Source of the DNA: Planctomycetota bacterium
GTDB taxonomy: Bacteria > Planctomycetota > Planctomycetia > Pirellulales > Pirellulaceae
Assembly: GCA_026692905.1 (NCBI GenBank)
Contig: JAPLNL010000010.1
Coordinates: 1 to 48,124 of the forward strand
DNA: 48,124 nt
Direction of reading: 5' to 3'
Shown here: piece after piece, positions 31,001 to 37,128 of the stretch
Numbering within the stretch: position 1 is the stretch's first letter
Layout of the letters: each line of letters starts with the position of its first letter
Made by a program: the position numbers and the translations under genes
The notes under the pieces: model-generated
The model's database searches: none
What the model saw: the letters and a program-made list of their open reading frames with translations, nothing else
What the model was told of the DNA's origin: nothing

Positions 31001-32532
31001 ACGACTGTATTGTTGCCTGGGACCGTAGCAAACCCGAACCCATTGATGACTACGGTGCCCACATTTGCCGCCATATCCACCGTGCTAGCAGTAATCACGG
31101 GCATGACAGTGGCCACCTGAACACTCGAACTCGCTGAACTGTTGGTGGTCACAGTCGCTGTTAGGCTTCCGGCTGCCGTCGGCTTGACGTCAAAGTCGAC
31201 GGTGATCGATGTCGGGCTAGCAGAGACTACGGTTCCGGTCGCATCGTTATTGAAGACAACGGTGTTGTTCAATGCGGTTGAGTCAAATCCAAAGCCATTA
31301 ATAACGACAGAGGTTGCGTTGGCCGCTACATTGATCGTGCGAATCGTTACGACAGGCGTGACCGTACGGACCTGCGCTAGTGCACCGGCAACACCATTGG
31401 TAGTTACGGTCGCGTTCAACACGCCGGCGGATGTTGGTTTCGTCGAGAAAGCAACAGTAAGTCTCGTGGCGGTCGCTAACGTCACTGTACCAACTGCACC
31501 ATTATTGAATGCAACCGTATTGTTTCCAGCAATCGTATCAAAGCCAAAACCGTCAATGGTCATCGTCGATGCGTTGGCCGCTAAATTGGTCGTAGCTACC
31601 GTTGCTACGGGCCTGACCGTCGCAACTTGAACGGCACCAGAACTACTGACACCGTTTGTTCGTACAATCGCAAGTAAATCGCCAGCTACCTTCGGCGGTG
31701 TCGTCAGGCTAACTGTCAGCGACGTTGCTGTCGCATTAGTGACTACGCCAACAGCTTTGCCATCGAAATCGATGATGTTATCGGCTGCAGTCGTGCTGAA
31801 CCCGAAGCCGTTGATGGTCATCGTCGTGGCGTTGGCATCTAAGGTCCCGGAACTAGATGTCACGACTGGGACCACCGTAGCTACTCGAACATTAGCGCCG
31901 CTGCTAACACTATTGGTGACGACTTGTACGGATATAGGACCAGCCGCTGTCGGTGGGGTCGTTATCGACACAGTGAGTCGGGTCGAGGTCGCTGCTGTTG
32001 TCGTTCCAGCGGCCCCATTCGTAAAACTGACGACGTTATTGGCAAACTGCGTGTCAAAACCTGTTCCAAAAATAAAAATCGAAGAAGCATTCGCTGACAA
32101 CGCGTCTGTGCTGGCCGTTACGGTTGGGACGACCGTCGCAACTTGAACCGGCGATCCGCTATCCTCCGTCAAAGTGCTGACGACAGCAGTTAAGACTCCT
32201 GCTTCACTCGGGGGAGTTGTAAATTCGACCGTCAATTCCGAGTCGGTCGCGCTGATAACCGTTCCGACACCGTCATTGAAATCGACGGTATTATTCCCAA
32301 CGATCGGATCGAACCCGGACCCATGGATTACAATGGCCGGCACGTCCTGAAAGACACTTGTGGTGGTCAAATCTACCACCACAGTTAGCAAATCTCGTTC
32401 TTCCAACGATTCAAAGGGGACTCTTCTTGCGACCCGAGTTCGCTTGCGATCCGCCCGACGATGAGTTTCACGATCTGCCCCAAACCACGAAAGCACATTT
32501 AGGCGGGACCAGAAAGATGGGTTCTTAGCCAT
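22048..32532 (-). CDS. Giant 3494-residue repeat protein with about 40 IPT/TIG-like domains
   Basis: After a short basic leader, the motif FESLEERDLLT occurs at residues ~40-50. Such LExLExRxLL motifs recur near the N terminus of very large planctomycete surface or secreted proteins. The remainder is about 40 tandem units of ~86 residues. Each follows the pattern V(V/I)TSSTxNLxxxxxTxTINGFGFDTT..NNTVVFNxGAxGTV..ATxTxLTV.F..KPT.xGxLTAxVTTNxxSSGxxVQVAxVxP. This matches IPT/TIG immunoglobulin-like folds (xIxGxGF, NxVxF). Cys and Trp are nearly absent from the repeats. There is no classical hydrophobic signal peptide and no C-terminal anchor or cell-wall sorting signal. The protein ends at the end of a repeat. 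It is probably a surface stalk or adhesin; export route and partner are unknown. Confidence 0.92.
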   Translation of the reverse strand: MAKNPSFWSRLNVLSWFGADRETHRRADRKRTRVARRVPFESLEERDLLTVVVDLTTTSVFQDVPAIVIHGSGFDPIVGNNTVDFNDGVGTVISATDSELTVEFTTPPSEAGVLTAVVSTLTEDSGSPVQVATVVPTVTASTDALSANASSIFIFGTGFDTQFANNVVSFTNGAAGTTTAATSTRLTVSITTPPTAAGPISVQVVTNSVSSGANVRVATVVPVVTSSSGTLDANATTMTINGFGFSTTAADNIIDFDGKAVGVVTNATATSLTVSLTTPPKVAGDLLAIVRTNGVSSSGAVQVATVRPVATVATTNLAANASTMTIDGFGFDTIAGNNTVAFNNGAVGTVTLATATRLTVAFSTKPTSAGVLNATVTTNGVAGALAQVRTVTPVVTIRTINVAANATSVVINGFGFDSTALNNTVVFNNDATGTVVSASPTSITVDFDVKPTAAGSLTATVTTNSSASSSVQVATVMPVITASTVDMAANVGTVVINGFGFATVPGNNTVVFNNGAVGTVSSGDNTSLTVTFSARPATAGPLTAVVTSSGIGSGSAVQIKRITPLITSSTTNRGADQSTLVINGFGFSPVLANNVVTFDNSAVGSVTAATPTSITVTYSTKPVTAGDLTASISVSSISGGSAVQVATITPVVTSNAGNIVPVNASFVIITGYGFDTTLLNNSVALVGGAVGTVAEATPTSLKVTLTTKPPKAGLLQATVTTNTLSSNSNATVASVAPVVLANTASRVAADASTVTVVGIGFDTTFANNAIVFDSGAAGTVSAATATTLTVSLTSQPSAGNLNATVTTNGISNGSNVRVGTVRPVISSSTASLAATANTITIQGRGFSTTVANNTVVFNNGAEGVVTAATATELTVAFLANKKPTSAGILTALVTSNGVSSNSAIQVATVAPVITSRISNLSPDATSVTISGFGFASTSLGNTVTFNNDAEGTVSSASATSITVLFSKKPKAAGSLTATVTSNGIAGVASNVQVASVIPLILPNASYTLGINAATLTIYGLGFDSVTPANNIVLFENGAIGTVSAATGTSLTVDIDTAPTAGGNMNAFVTTNGIGSGAAVQVAKIAPILAAVTTNLGITETELTITGSGFDTTAGNNSVTFSNGAVGSVSASTATSLTVTLSTQPTSVGAITAVVSTNGVSSGTPVQVATLIPVITSSTASLAANTATLTINGFGFSTNASENIVSFNNGAVGTVTSSTATTLSVTFTTNATSVGALNATVTTNARASVSAQVADVIPAVTLSTESLGASSGSIIIRGFGFSSTATDNTVVFNNGAVGTVDSATATSLTVSFTTKPIGVGSLTAIVTTGGNASGSAVQVATVKPSVTNITTGLAATSGTVIIAGFGFSTTTSDNTVVFNNGAEGTVTAATATELTVTFTTNKKPETAGSLTAIVTTSSHSSGGEVQVATVTPVATVNTANLAADASSLVINGFGFDLTPSRNTVEFNNDAIGTVSASTATTLTVAFTTKPRTGGSLTVTTRTNGVASGTTPQVATVVPVVVANSSLNLSANATTLVINGSGFDPVEANNLVEFNNGAVGTVTDATPTALTVTFDTKPTSAGGLTAIVTTNGAASGSAVLVAKVAPVITSASTTLAANAATVTIAGFGFDTVLANNTVVLSNGAEGTVTAATTTQLTVTFADAKQPSVGNLTAIVTSNTVSSGTAIQIASVIPVVTSSTANLGISASTIEINGFGFDTTASRNVVTFNNGAEGSVTTATATRLTVTYTTKPTSVGSLTASVTTNSISSGTSLQVATIIPVITSSTANAGVNDTTMTINGFGFDSATPANNVVTLSSGTGTVTAASTTSLTVTFGTKPTAGNLRASVATNTLSSGSSVQVATVKPIITSSTASMNANATTVTIAGFGFDTILANNTVVFNSGAEGTVTAATATLLTVTFADGKKPAAGSLTAQVTTNSISSGTAVQVASTVPLVTASTANVGIDSSTLEINGIGFDAIASRNVVAFNNGAIGAVTNATATRLTVAFSTKPTSIGSLTATVTTNSVASASSVQVANMIGVITSSTANRGGDETTLTINGFGFNTTAGNNLVTLSSGAVGTVTNATTTALTVSLSTRPKAGNLTAIVVTQGVSSGTAVQVATIKPVVTSSVSNLAFNSENVTINGFGFDTVLANNTVSFNLGAVGNVTSATATSLTVRFTTRPTSLGNLTAVVTTNSVTSGSALAVAKVVPVVTSSTANLALTAATLTINGFGFDSATPGNNTVAFNNDVTGTVTAATATALTVTFSGVLPAGNLTAIVTRAGVSSGTAVQVASLKPTVTIGTTELLASLTSLTIAGTGFSTTLANNTVVFSNGAIGTVTNATSTALTVSISTKPTAGNLTAVVTTNGVSSGTAVQVAVINPVVTTSTIGLALNGTSLVINGFGFSTVLSENTVALSGGAIGAVTAATTTSLTLNLTTRATVVGSLTARVTTKTRLSEAGVQVAQLIANVTAPTVTLNTSATQAADASTVTIAGTNFSTTIANNLVKFSSGAIGTVTAATATSLTVTFSTKPKAGVLTAIVTSSGALSGTAVQVASVTPVVTATTTNRSASESTLTITGIGFDTTAGNNTVTLSNGAAGTVSAATATTLTVTLGTKPTSVGNITAVVTTNTKSSGSPVQVASILPSVTLNTATLASNATSITINGFAFDTTALNNTVTFNNGAVGTVTAATATTLTVRIDTSPTSLGNLTATVVNNSMSSGTAVQVATVRPVVTSGSSNQGGDVSTITIAGDGFDTNAANNSVVFSSGAVGTVTSATATSLSVSFTTKPAAGSLTAQVTTNSVTNGAAVQVANVVPVITSSTTSISPNASSITINGFGFDTTATRNVVTLSNGATGTVSTATSTSLTVTFVTKPTSVGNLTAQVATNSVSNGSAIQIATVVPTITSSTAIVTATQDAITIAGFGFSATAANNAITFNLGAVGRITAATATQLSVSFTTRPTSLGNLTAVVTTNSVSSGSPVQVGGVRPTVTAGTASLALTATTLVIAGTRFDTTAANNTVVFNNGAIGTVTSATATALTVTFSTRASAGNLNAVVTTNGISSETPVQVATIAPVVTLSTTSQTITATTVTIAGSGFDTTLARNTVVFSSGMGTVTSATSTSLTVTFSTRPVVAGNLTAVVTVNGASSGAAVQVARISPIVTSSTASLSAGAASVVINGVGFDTNFARNTVVFNNGAVGTVTAATATSLTVRIDTKPTTVGSLTAVVTTNSVSSGSAVQVANVIPSVTSSTAAMTLSTTTLTIRGFGFSTTPGNNTVVFNNGAVGIVTAATATQLTVSITTPPTAGNLTAVVTTNSLSSGDAVQVATLAPTVTVSTSNLAADSSTVTIAGTGFDTTALNNRVVFNNGAVGTVTNATSTALTVTFSSRPSAGNLTAIVTTNGASNPTAIQVAAVKPMVTASTTNLARTAATIVINGFGFSTTLSSNTIVFNNGAIGTVTAATGTRLTVTFSTKTTITGSLTAVITSNGVSSGTAVQVANMT
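22051..32380 (-). repeat. About 40 tandem ~258-bp coding repeats
   Basis: Counting the conserved (I/V)xGxGF core gives 40 units with a regular spacing of ~86 codons. The amino-acid pattern is strongly kept, but synonymous positions vary widely between neighbours, so the DNA is not a simple recent tandem array. Several units have the variant VxLSN/VTLS in place of VVFNN. Two carry an extra residue (DSATPANN and similar). Confidence 0.85.
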
Positions 32533-33080
32533 TCGAAATCTCTATCAAAACTGAGAGTAAACAAGGTAACTTTCTCGCCATCGACAGAACTTGAACAAAA
32601 CATTGGCGGAAAATAGAGTGGGACTTGGAACTCCTCAAAAACCAACTTCACTCTCCATACAGGTAGAAAAGTTGGGGACATTCCTCCCACCTAATGGGGT
32701 ATTTAGCAAGCTAACACGGCTAGGCTATTAAACTCGGCGAACGGTCAACCGCCCATTCGCCAGAGACTAGCTTGAATGGATTTGTTTGCATGCATTCTCT
32801 GGAGGTAGAAGCCACCTTTGAACATGTTTTCATTATCAACTTTGCCCAAAGCAATTTGATACTCGGGAGGGTGAGGCTCCTGCCGAACCGTGGTGCCCCC
32901 AGCTCGGCAGGAGCCTCGCTCTCCCTTCTTTGGAACTTGGCCTTACAAAGATGTGTGGAGTAGTGGGTGGGGTGATGCTCACGCTGGATCATTGCGTCCA
33001 GCTCTGCAGGATCCAACAATAGGTGCTACACTCATCGCTTATCACTTTCCCAAACTAAACCCCCAGTTCCGCACATTGCT
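32533..33080. other. Divergent intergenic region between the giant gene and the sialidase-like gene
   Basis: This 548-bp region contains no recognisable gene. The left half (32533-32760) is the presumed promoter and leader of the minus-strand giant gene. The middle contains a palindromic repeat (32865-32925). The sequence just before 33081 is the leader of the plus-strand gene. I see no clear promoter boxes or RNA gene. Confidence 0.4.
32865..32925. repeat. Core palindrome of element B, diverged copy
   Basis: GGGAGGGTGAGGCTCCTGCC at the left pairs with the reversed block GGCAGGAGCCTCGCTCTCCC at the right, around a short GC-rich loop. It is the same core as at 42384-42444 and 46904-46964 but has several substitutions and lacks the flanking arms. 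Confidence 0.7.
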
Positions 33081-34214
33081 ATGTTTCGATTTTTACTTGC
33101 ACTACTTTGCACAATGTTTCTTGGCTCAATTAGCTTCGCCAGACCTGACGAAGCTGTCTTAATCGCAACGGGAGACGCAAGTGGCCCTAAACAACCTCAA
33201 GCGGCGGTTTCCGCCGATGGTACGGTCTATGCCGTATTTGGTTCCGGCGAAGATATTTTCGTTTGCAGTTCAAATGACGGCGGCAAAAGCTTCAGCAAGC
33301 CCACCGTTGCATTCCGAGTCCCCAATCTTTCGCTTGGAAGCAGACGTGGGCCACGGATTACTGCCCATGGCGACACTCTGGTCATCAGTGCCATCGGAGG
33401 CAAACAAGGCAAAGTCCGAGATGGTGATGTGCTCGCCTGGCGATCCAACGATCGAGGCACAACATGGCAAGGCCCTGCCATGGTCAACGACACCGCCGAT
33501 TCCGCTCGTGAAGGTCTTCACGCCATGGCGGTTTCCTCAACCGGCGAAGTCTGGTGCACTTGGCTAGACCTTCGCAATAAGCGAACGGAATTGGTCGCAT
33601 CCAAGTCCACGGATGGCGGAGCAACTTGGTCTGCCAATGAACTTGTCTATCGCTCTTCGGACAAGAACATTTGCGAGTGTTGCCATCCCTCGATCGCGAT
33701 CCATAACAAAACAGTACACATGCTCTTTCGCAACTCGATTTCAGGCAATCGAGATATGTATTTGACGTCCATGACGTTCCTCGGGAACAAGTCCAAAGCA
33801 GATTCGATCCGATTGGGCAACGAGCATTGGAAACTCAACGCTTGTCCAATGGACGGTGGCATGCTGGCAATCGATCAGAAAGGACGGGTCTCTACGATTT
33901 GGCGTCGAGGTCGTGAGATTTTTCTTGCAACCAACGACGGCACCGACGAGCAACTGGTCGGTGTTGGCGAGCAACCTTGGATCGCTTCGACAGCCAATGG
34001 TCCGGTCGCAATCTGGTCGACGCGGAAAGACGGCGAACTCAAGATGAAGATCGCCGATAACACCGAAGCGCAATCGATAACCGCGAACGCTCGCGACGCC
34101 GTCGTCGTCGCGGAACCGACATCAGGCAAAGCGGCTTACGTATTCTGGGAACAAAACGAGAACGGACGATCGAGCGTTTATGCTAAGAAGGTACCTCTCG
34201 TCAACACGCCATAA
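33081..34214 (+). CDS. Secreted BNR-repeat / sialidase-fold protein
   Basis: This 377-residue protein has a signal peptide (MFRFLLALLCTMFLGSISFA). Three clear Asp-boxes (SxDxGxxW type) are present: SNDGGKSF, SNDRGTTW and STDGGATW, indicating a six-bladed beta-propeller of the sialidase/BNR class. Other blades are less regular. A Cys cluster ICECC lies in the middle and may bind metal or form disulfides. The Arg triad needed for real sialidase activity is not obvious, so it may be a binding or structural propeller. It lies at the outer face or in the periplasm. It is convergent with the oxidoreductase gene. Confidence 0.82.
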   Translation: MFRFLLALLCTMFLGSISFARPDEAVLIATGDASGPKQPQAAVSADGTVYAVFGSGEDIFVCSSNDGGKSFSKPTVAFRVPNLSLGSRRGPRITAHGDTLVISAIGGKQGKVRDGDVLAWRSNDRGTTWQGPAMVNDTADSAREGLHAMAVSSTGEVWCTWLDLRNKRTELVASKSTDGGATWSANELVYRSSDKNICECCHPSIAIHNKTVHMLFRNSISGNRDMYLTSMTFLGNKSKADSIRLGNEHWKLNACPMDGGMLAIDQKGRVSTIWRRGREIFLATNDGTDEQLVGVGEQPWIASTANGPVAIWSTRKDGELKMKIADNTEAQSITANARDAVVVAEPTSGKAAYVFWEQNENGRSSVYAKKVPLVNTP

Positions 34215-34215
34215 A

Positions 34216-34318
34216 GCGGGAGGGAAAATACCACGATTCGTAGCTGGATTCACCAGAATTCAGTGCGTTTTGAATTCTGGCGAATCCAGCTACGGTAGTT
34301 TTCCGCCTGCCGCTCGCC
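34216..34318. repeat. Element C copy, nearly complete
   Basis: The core 34239-34294 is an inverted repeat: CGTAGCTGGATTC at the left matches GAATCCAGCTACG at the right, with CCAGAATTCA and TGAATTCTGG inside. The flanks (GCGGGAGGGAAAAT at the left, GTTTTCCGCCTGCCGCTCGC at the right) are the outer inverted ends. The element begins directly after the stop codon of the sialidase-like gene. It lies between convergent genes, where its hairpin could also act as a two-way terminator. Confidence 0.7.
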
Positions 34319-34372
34319 CAAGAAGATAACGTCCATCCTCGAAGGGCACTCTCGGCAGGAGTGACCCACGGA

Positions 34373-36571
34373 CTATTCTGCTAGCGCGAGTTGCTTCGAG
34401 ATCGTCACGAGAATGTTCTTAAACATTGGCGTTCGCGATTGTGGATCAACCGTCCTTGGCACTAGCACGTTCGATTCGGGATAATACATCATCGCGTTGC
34501 CGGAACGAATCTCTTCGAAGGCTCGAGCCAACAGGTTGTGCATTCGCCCCGTGTCGCTGCTCACGGTAACCAACTGATCATGCTCAAGTCCCATTCGTTC
34601 CATGTCGTCGGGGTTGATGAGAATAACGTCACGACGATCCTGGTGGCGATAGAGATCGTAGTCTTCGTAAACCACCGTGTTGAACTGACCTTCGCTCCGA
34701 ACCGTCATCATGCGCAGCTGATTTTCGGCCAACTGCGTTAAATTCGGAAGCGGGTGCGTAAAGAGCTTGGCTCGACCGTCTTGCGTATTGAACTTGGGCG
34801 TATGGTACGTTCGCCCACCAACCTGAAACTCTTTGCCCGTCTTTGCGATAGTGTCGATCTCTTGGTAGCCGGGAACGACTTTGGATATCCAATGACGGAT
34901 CGTATTGGTCTTTTGCATTTGCTCCCAGTCTACGGGTGTCGAATTCCCGAGAACACGTCGTCCGATCTCGGCGATAATGCTTACCTCGCTGCGAGGACCG
35001 GGCAATCTTCTCGGTCCGCCGTCGCTCAATCGCACGTAATTGAACATCGATTCTTGCGTCGATGGTTCGGGCTCTTCATCGCGCGCCAGCACTGGCAAAA
35101 CAATGGTCTGCTTGGCAAGCCCACGCCCATGGCCGGTATTCATGGTTGTATTGAGCATGACCAGCATGTCGAGCTCCTCCAACGCTTGTTCCGCGAACTG
35201 AGCATCGGGATTCGAGCCGTATAAATTCCCACCGAGGCACAAGCCGAACTTCAATTCCCCGCTTTTGGCTGCCTCCATGCAGTCCAATGTATCACGGCCT
35301 TTGGTCGTCGGGAGCTTCACACCAAACTGCTTGGTCAAATTTTCGAAGAGCTCGTCTTTCAGCTTTGGCGTTACCCCAACCGAGCCGATGCCTTGAATAT
35401 TGGAGTGGCCACGAATCGGCATGACTCCGGCACCCTTTCGACCGATCATCCCTCGCAACAGTGCAAGATTCGTGATCGCTTGTACGTTTTCAACGCCATG
35501 CGTGTGGTGCGTGATCCCCATCGTCCAGGAGAACACAGTTCCCTCGCTTTTGGCGTAGACATCCGCAATCTCCCGAATCGTCGGTTCATCAACGCCGCAC
35601 TTCTCAACGATCTCGCTCCAAGGCGTATTGGCTAGTCCAGCCAAATACGAGTCGACGTCGTTGCAATGCTTCTTCAAATACTCGAGATCATGCTTGCCCA
35701 TCTCGACAATGCACTTGGCGACGCCCGTCAGCAACGCTAGATCGCCACCGATATGCGGCTGGATGTAGTGGGTTGCGATTTTTGTGCCGAAGAACAAGCT
35801 CATCGGATCGCTAGGAACTTTGAATTTGACGAGGCCCAGTTCACGCATTGGATTGATGACCACAATGCGACCACCACGGCGGCGCAAATGCATCAACGTC
35901 GTCATCAGCCGCGGATGGTTGCTAGCAGGGTTTCCACCAATAATAAAAATCGTGTCGCAGTCGTCGAGATCCTCTAACACAACGGTGGCAGTTCCGGTCC
36001 CGAGTGTCGTTTGAAGACCAACCCCGCTTGCTTGGTGGCAGTAAAAGCTGCAGTTGTTTACGTTGTTCGTACCGTAGAGCCGTGCCATCAATTGCAACAG
36101 AAAGCCCGCTTCGTTACTGCTTCGTCCGCTGAAGTACCAAAACGTTTCGTCTGCCGAAAGTTGCTTGAGCTTCGCAGCGATCCGATCGAAGGCATCGTTC
36201 CACGTGATGGTGTGGTAGCGATCGCTTCCCTGCTCGTACAGAATCGGTTGGATCAATCGACCGCTGGTTTCAAGTTGTCTCGGGGACCAATTGCGAATTT
36301 GCGAGATCGGGTGCTTGGTCCAAAAATCAGCGGTGATGGCCGGTTGCATATCGGCCGCCATGGCCTGGATCGACTTTTTGCAAACTTCGGGAAAGACCCC
36401 TTTCTCGTTGACCATCCCCCCATGTTGGCCGCCCATTCCCAGCGCACAGGTCTTACAAGCGTTTCGGGATCGCAAGGCTCGATAGAGTTTGAACAAGCCT
36501 CCCGACTCAATGCCTTTTCGAAAGGTGTATCGTATCGCTTGCCAGCCGCCGCCTGCTGATAGTTTTTTCAT
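34373..36571 (-). CDS. YdeP/FdhF-family molybdopterin oxidoreductase
   Basis: This 732-residue protein belongs to the bis-MGD molybdopterin oxidoreductases, closest to the YdeP subgroup. The N terminus has NACKTCALGMGGQHGG and EVCKKS, where classical formate dehydrogenases bind a [4Fe-4S] cluster with four Cys; the pattern here is shortened. Further motifs are WNDAFDRIAAKL, YFSGRSSNEAGF, NNCSFYCHQASGVGL (a Cys in the position of the metal ligand), IFIIGGNPASNHPR, WTMGITHHTHGVENVQ and GVMPIRGHSNIQG. No signal peptide is seen. The acylphosphatase gene lies 68 bp upstream on the same strand. The electron donor is unknown; formate is possible but not shown, and FdhD or an electron-transfer partner is not in the window. 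Confidence 0.93.
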   Translation of the reverse strand: MKKLSAGGGWQAIRYTFRKGIESGGLFKLYRALRSRNACKTCALGMGGQHGGMVNEKGVFPEVCKKSIQAMAADMQPAITADFWTKHPISQIRNWSPRQLETSGRLIQPILYEQGSDRYHTITWNDAFDRIAAKLKQLSADETFWYFSGRSSNEAGFLLQLMARLYGTNNVNNCSFYCHQASGVGLQTTLGTGTATVVLEDLDDCDTIFIIGGNPASNHPRLMTTLMHLRRRGGRIVVINPMRELGLVKFKVPSDPMSLFFGTKIATHYIQPHIGGDLALLTGVAKCIVEMGKHDLEYLKKHCNDVDSYLAGLANTPWSEIVEKCGVDEPTIREIADVYAKSEGTVFSWTMGITHHTHGVENVQAITNLALLRGMIGRKGAGVMPIRGHSNIQGIGSVGVTPKLKDELFENLTKQFGVKLPTTKGRDTLDCMEAAKSGELKFGLCLGGNLYGSNPDAQFAEQALEELDMLVMLNTTMNTGHGRGLAKQTIVLPVLARDEEPEPSTQESMFNYVRLSDGGPRRLPGPRSEVSIIAEIGRRVLGNSTPVDWEQMQKTNTIRHWISKVVPGYQEIDTIAKTGKEFQVGGRTYHTPKFNTQDGRAKLFTHPLPNLTQLAENQLRMMTVRSEGQFNTVVYEDYDLYRHQDRRDVILINPDDMERMGLEHDQLVTVSSDTGRMHNLLARAFEEIRSGNAMMYYPESNVLVPRTVDPQSRTPMFKNILVTISKQLALAE

Positions 36572-36639
36572 GTTGAATGGGATGTCGCAAGGAAATCGTG
36601 AGAGGACTCGGAATTGGGTCTACCCAACAGGATACCTCG

Positions 36640-36921
36640 CTACCGTCTCACTGAGAAGTTCTCGAACTCATGGCTGGGTTCCGATTCAAAGCGATCTATT
36701 TTCTGGATATGGCCCGTCATCGAGACTTGAATTTGCTCCACAAAGCGATCTATCTCTTGGGATTCCGCTTCTACGACGATCTTGACCCTGCCGTCGTCGC
36801 AATTCTCGACGGTGCCCCGAACCGCAAATTTTCTGGCAATTTCTTTGGCGTTATAGCGAAAACCGACCCCTTGCACGCGGCCGACAAAAAACAAAATCGC
36901 TCGTATCATCATTACCCACAT
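36640..36921 (-). CDS. acyP: Acylphosphatase
   Basis: This small cytoplasmic enzyme hydrolyses acyl-phosphates. The signature GRVQGVGFRYN holds the phosphate-binding Arg, and the catalytic Asn is probably in GTVENCDDGRVKIVVEA. At 93 residues it has typical length. Starts at 36912 or 36909 (MIRAILF) are equally plausible and would shorten it by 3-4 residues. It precedes the YdeP-type gene on the same strand; no functional link is established. Confidence 0.92.
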   Translation of the reverse strand: MWVMMIRAILFFVGRVQGVGFRYNAKEIARKFAVRGTVENCDDGRVKIVVEAESQEIDRFVEQIQVSMTGHIQKIDRFESEPSHEFENFSVRR

Positions 36922-36936
36922 CTTCTTGATTTTGCT

Positions 36937-36980
36937 CCCCTCGCCCCTTTTAGGGGAGAGGGGCTGGGGGTGAGGGGGCT
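36937..36980. repeat. Intact CCCCTCGCCCC-TTTTA-GGGGAGAGGGG palindrome
   Basis: The palindrome 36937-36963 is followed by a G-rich tail (CTGGGGGTGAGGGGG). It is the uninterrupted counterpart of the site at 2951-2966 / 3295-3310 that was split by element A. A second G/C-rich string occurs at 37085-37128. Both are intergenic and non-coding. Confidence 0.75.
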
Positions 36981-37128
36981 TACACTGTGTGTTGATTGGG
37001 ATTTTGACTTCGCTTGCAATCTTGTGCAGTGCCTAAAAAGTCCAAACAAACCACTGAACCGGAGACATATTCCTGACAATTCTACCCCTCCCCCCCGGCC
37101 CACTCTCCCCGAAACGGGGCGTGGGGGC

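Noticed and set aside
22066-32146. Many long plus-strand reading frames (up to 289 codons) opposite the giant gene, rich in VVTTAVRLP and TVPTAPLLNTTV-like repeats
   Set aside because: They are mirror readings of the Thr/Val/Asn-rich repeats. They are interrupted at every unit, change frame and have no ribosome sites. The minus-strand frame is continuous over 10.5 kb.
33081-34214. Authentic sialidase
   Set aside because: Asp-boxes prove the propeller but the Arg triad and catalytic Tyr/Glu could not be placed, so only the fold is claimed.
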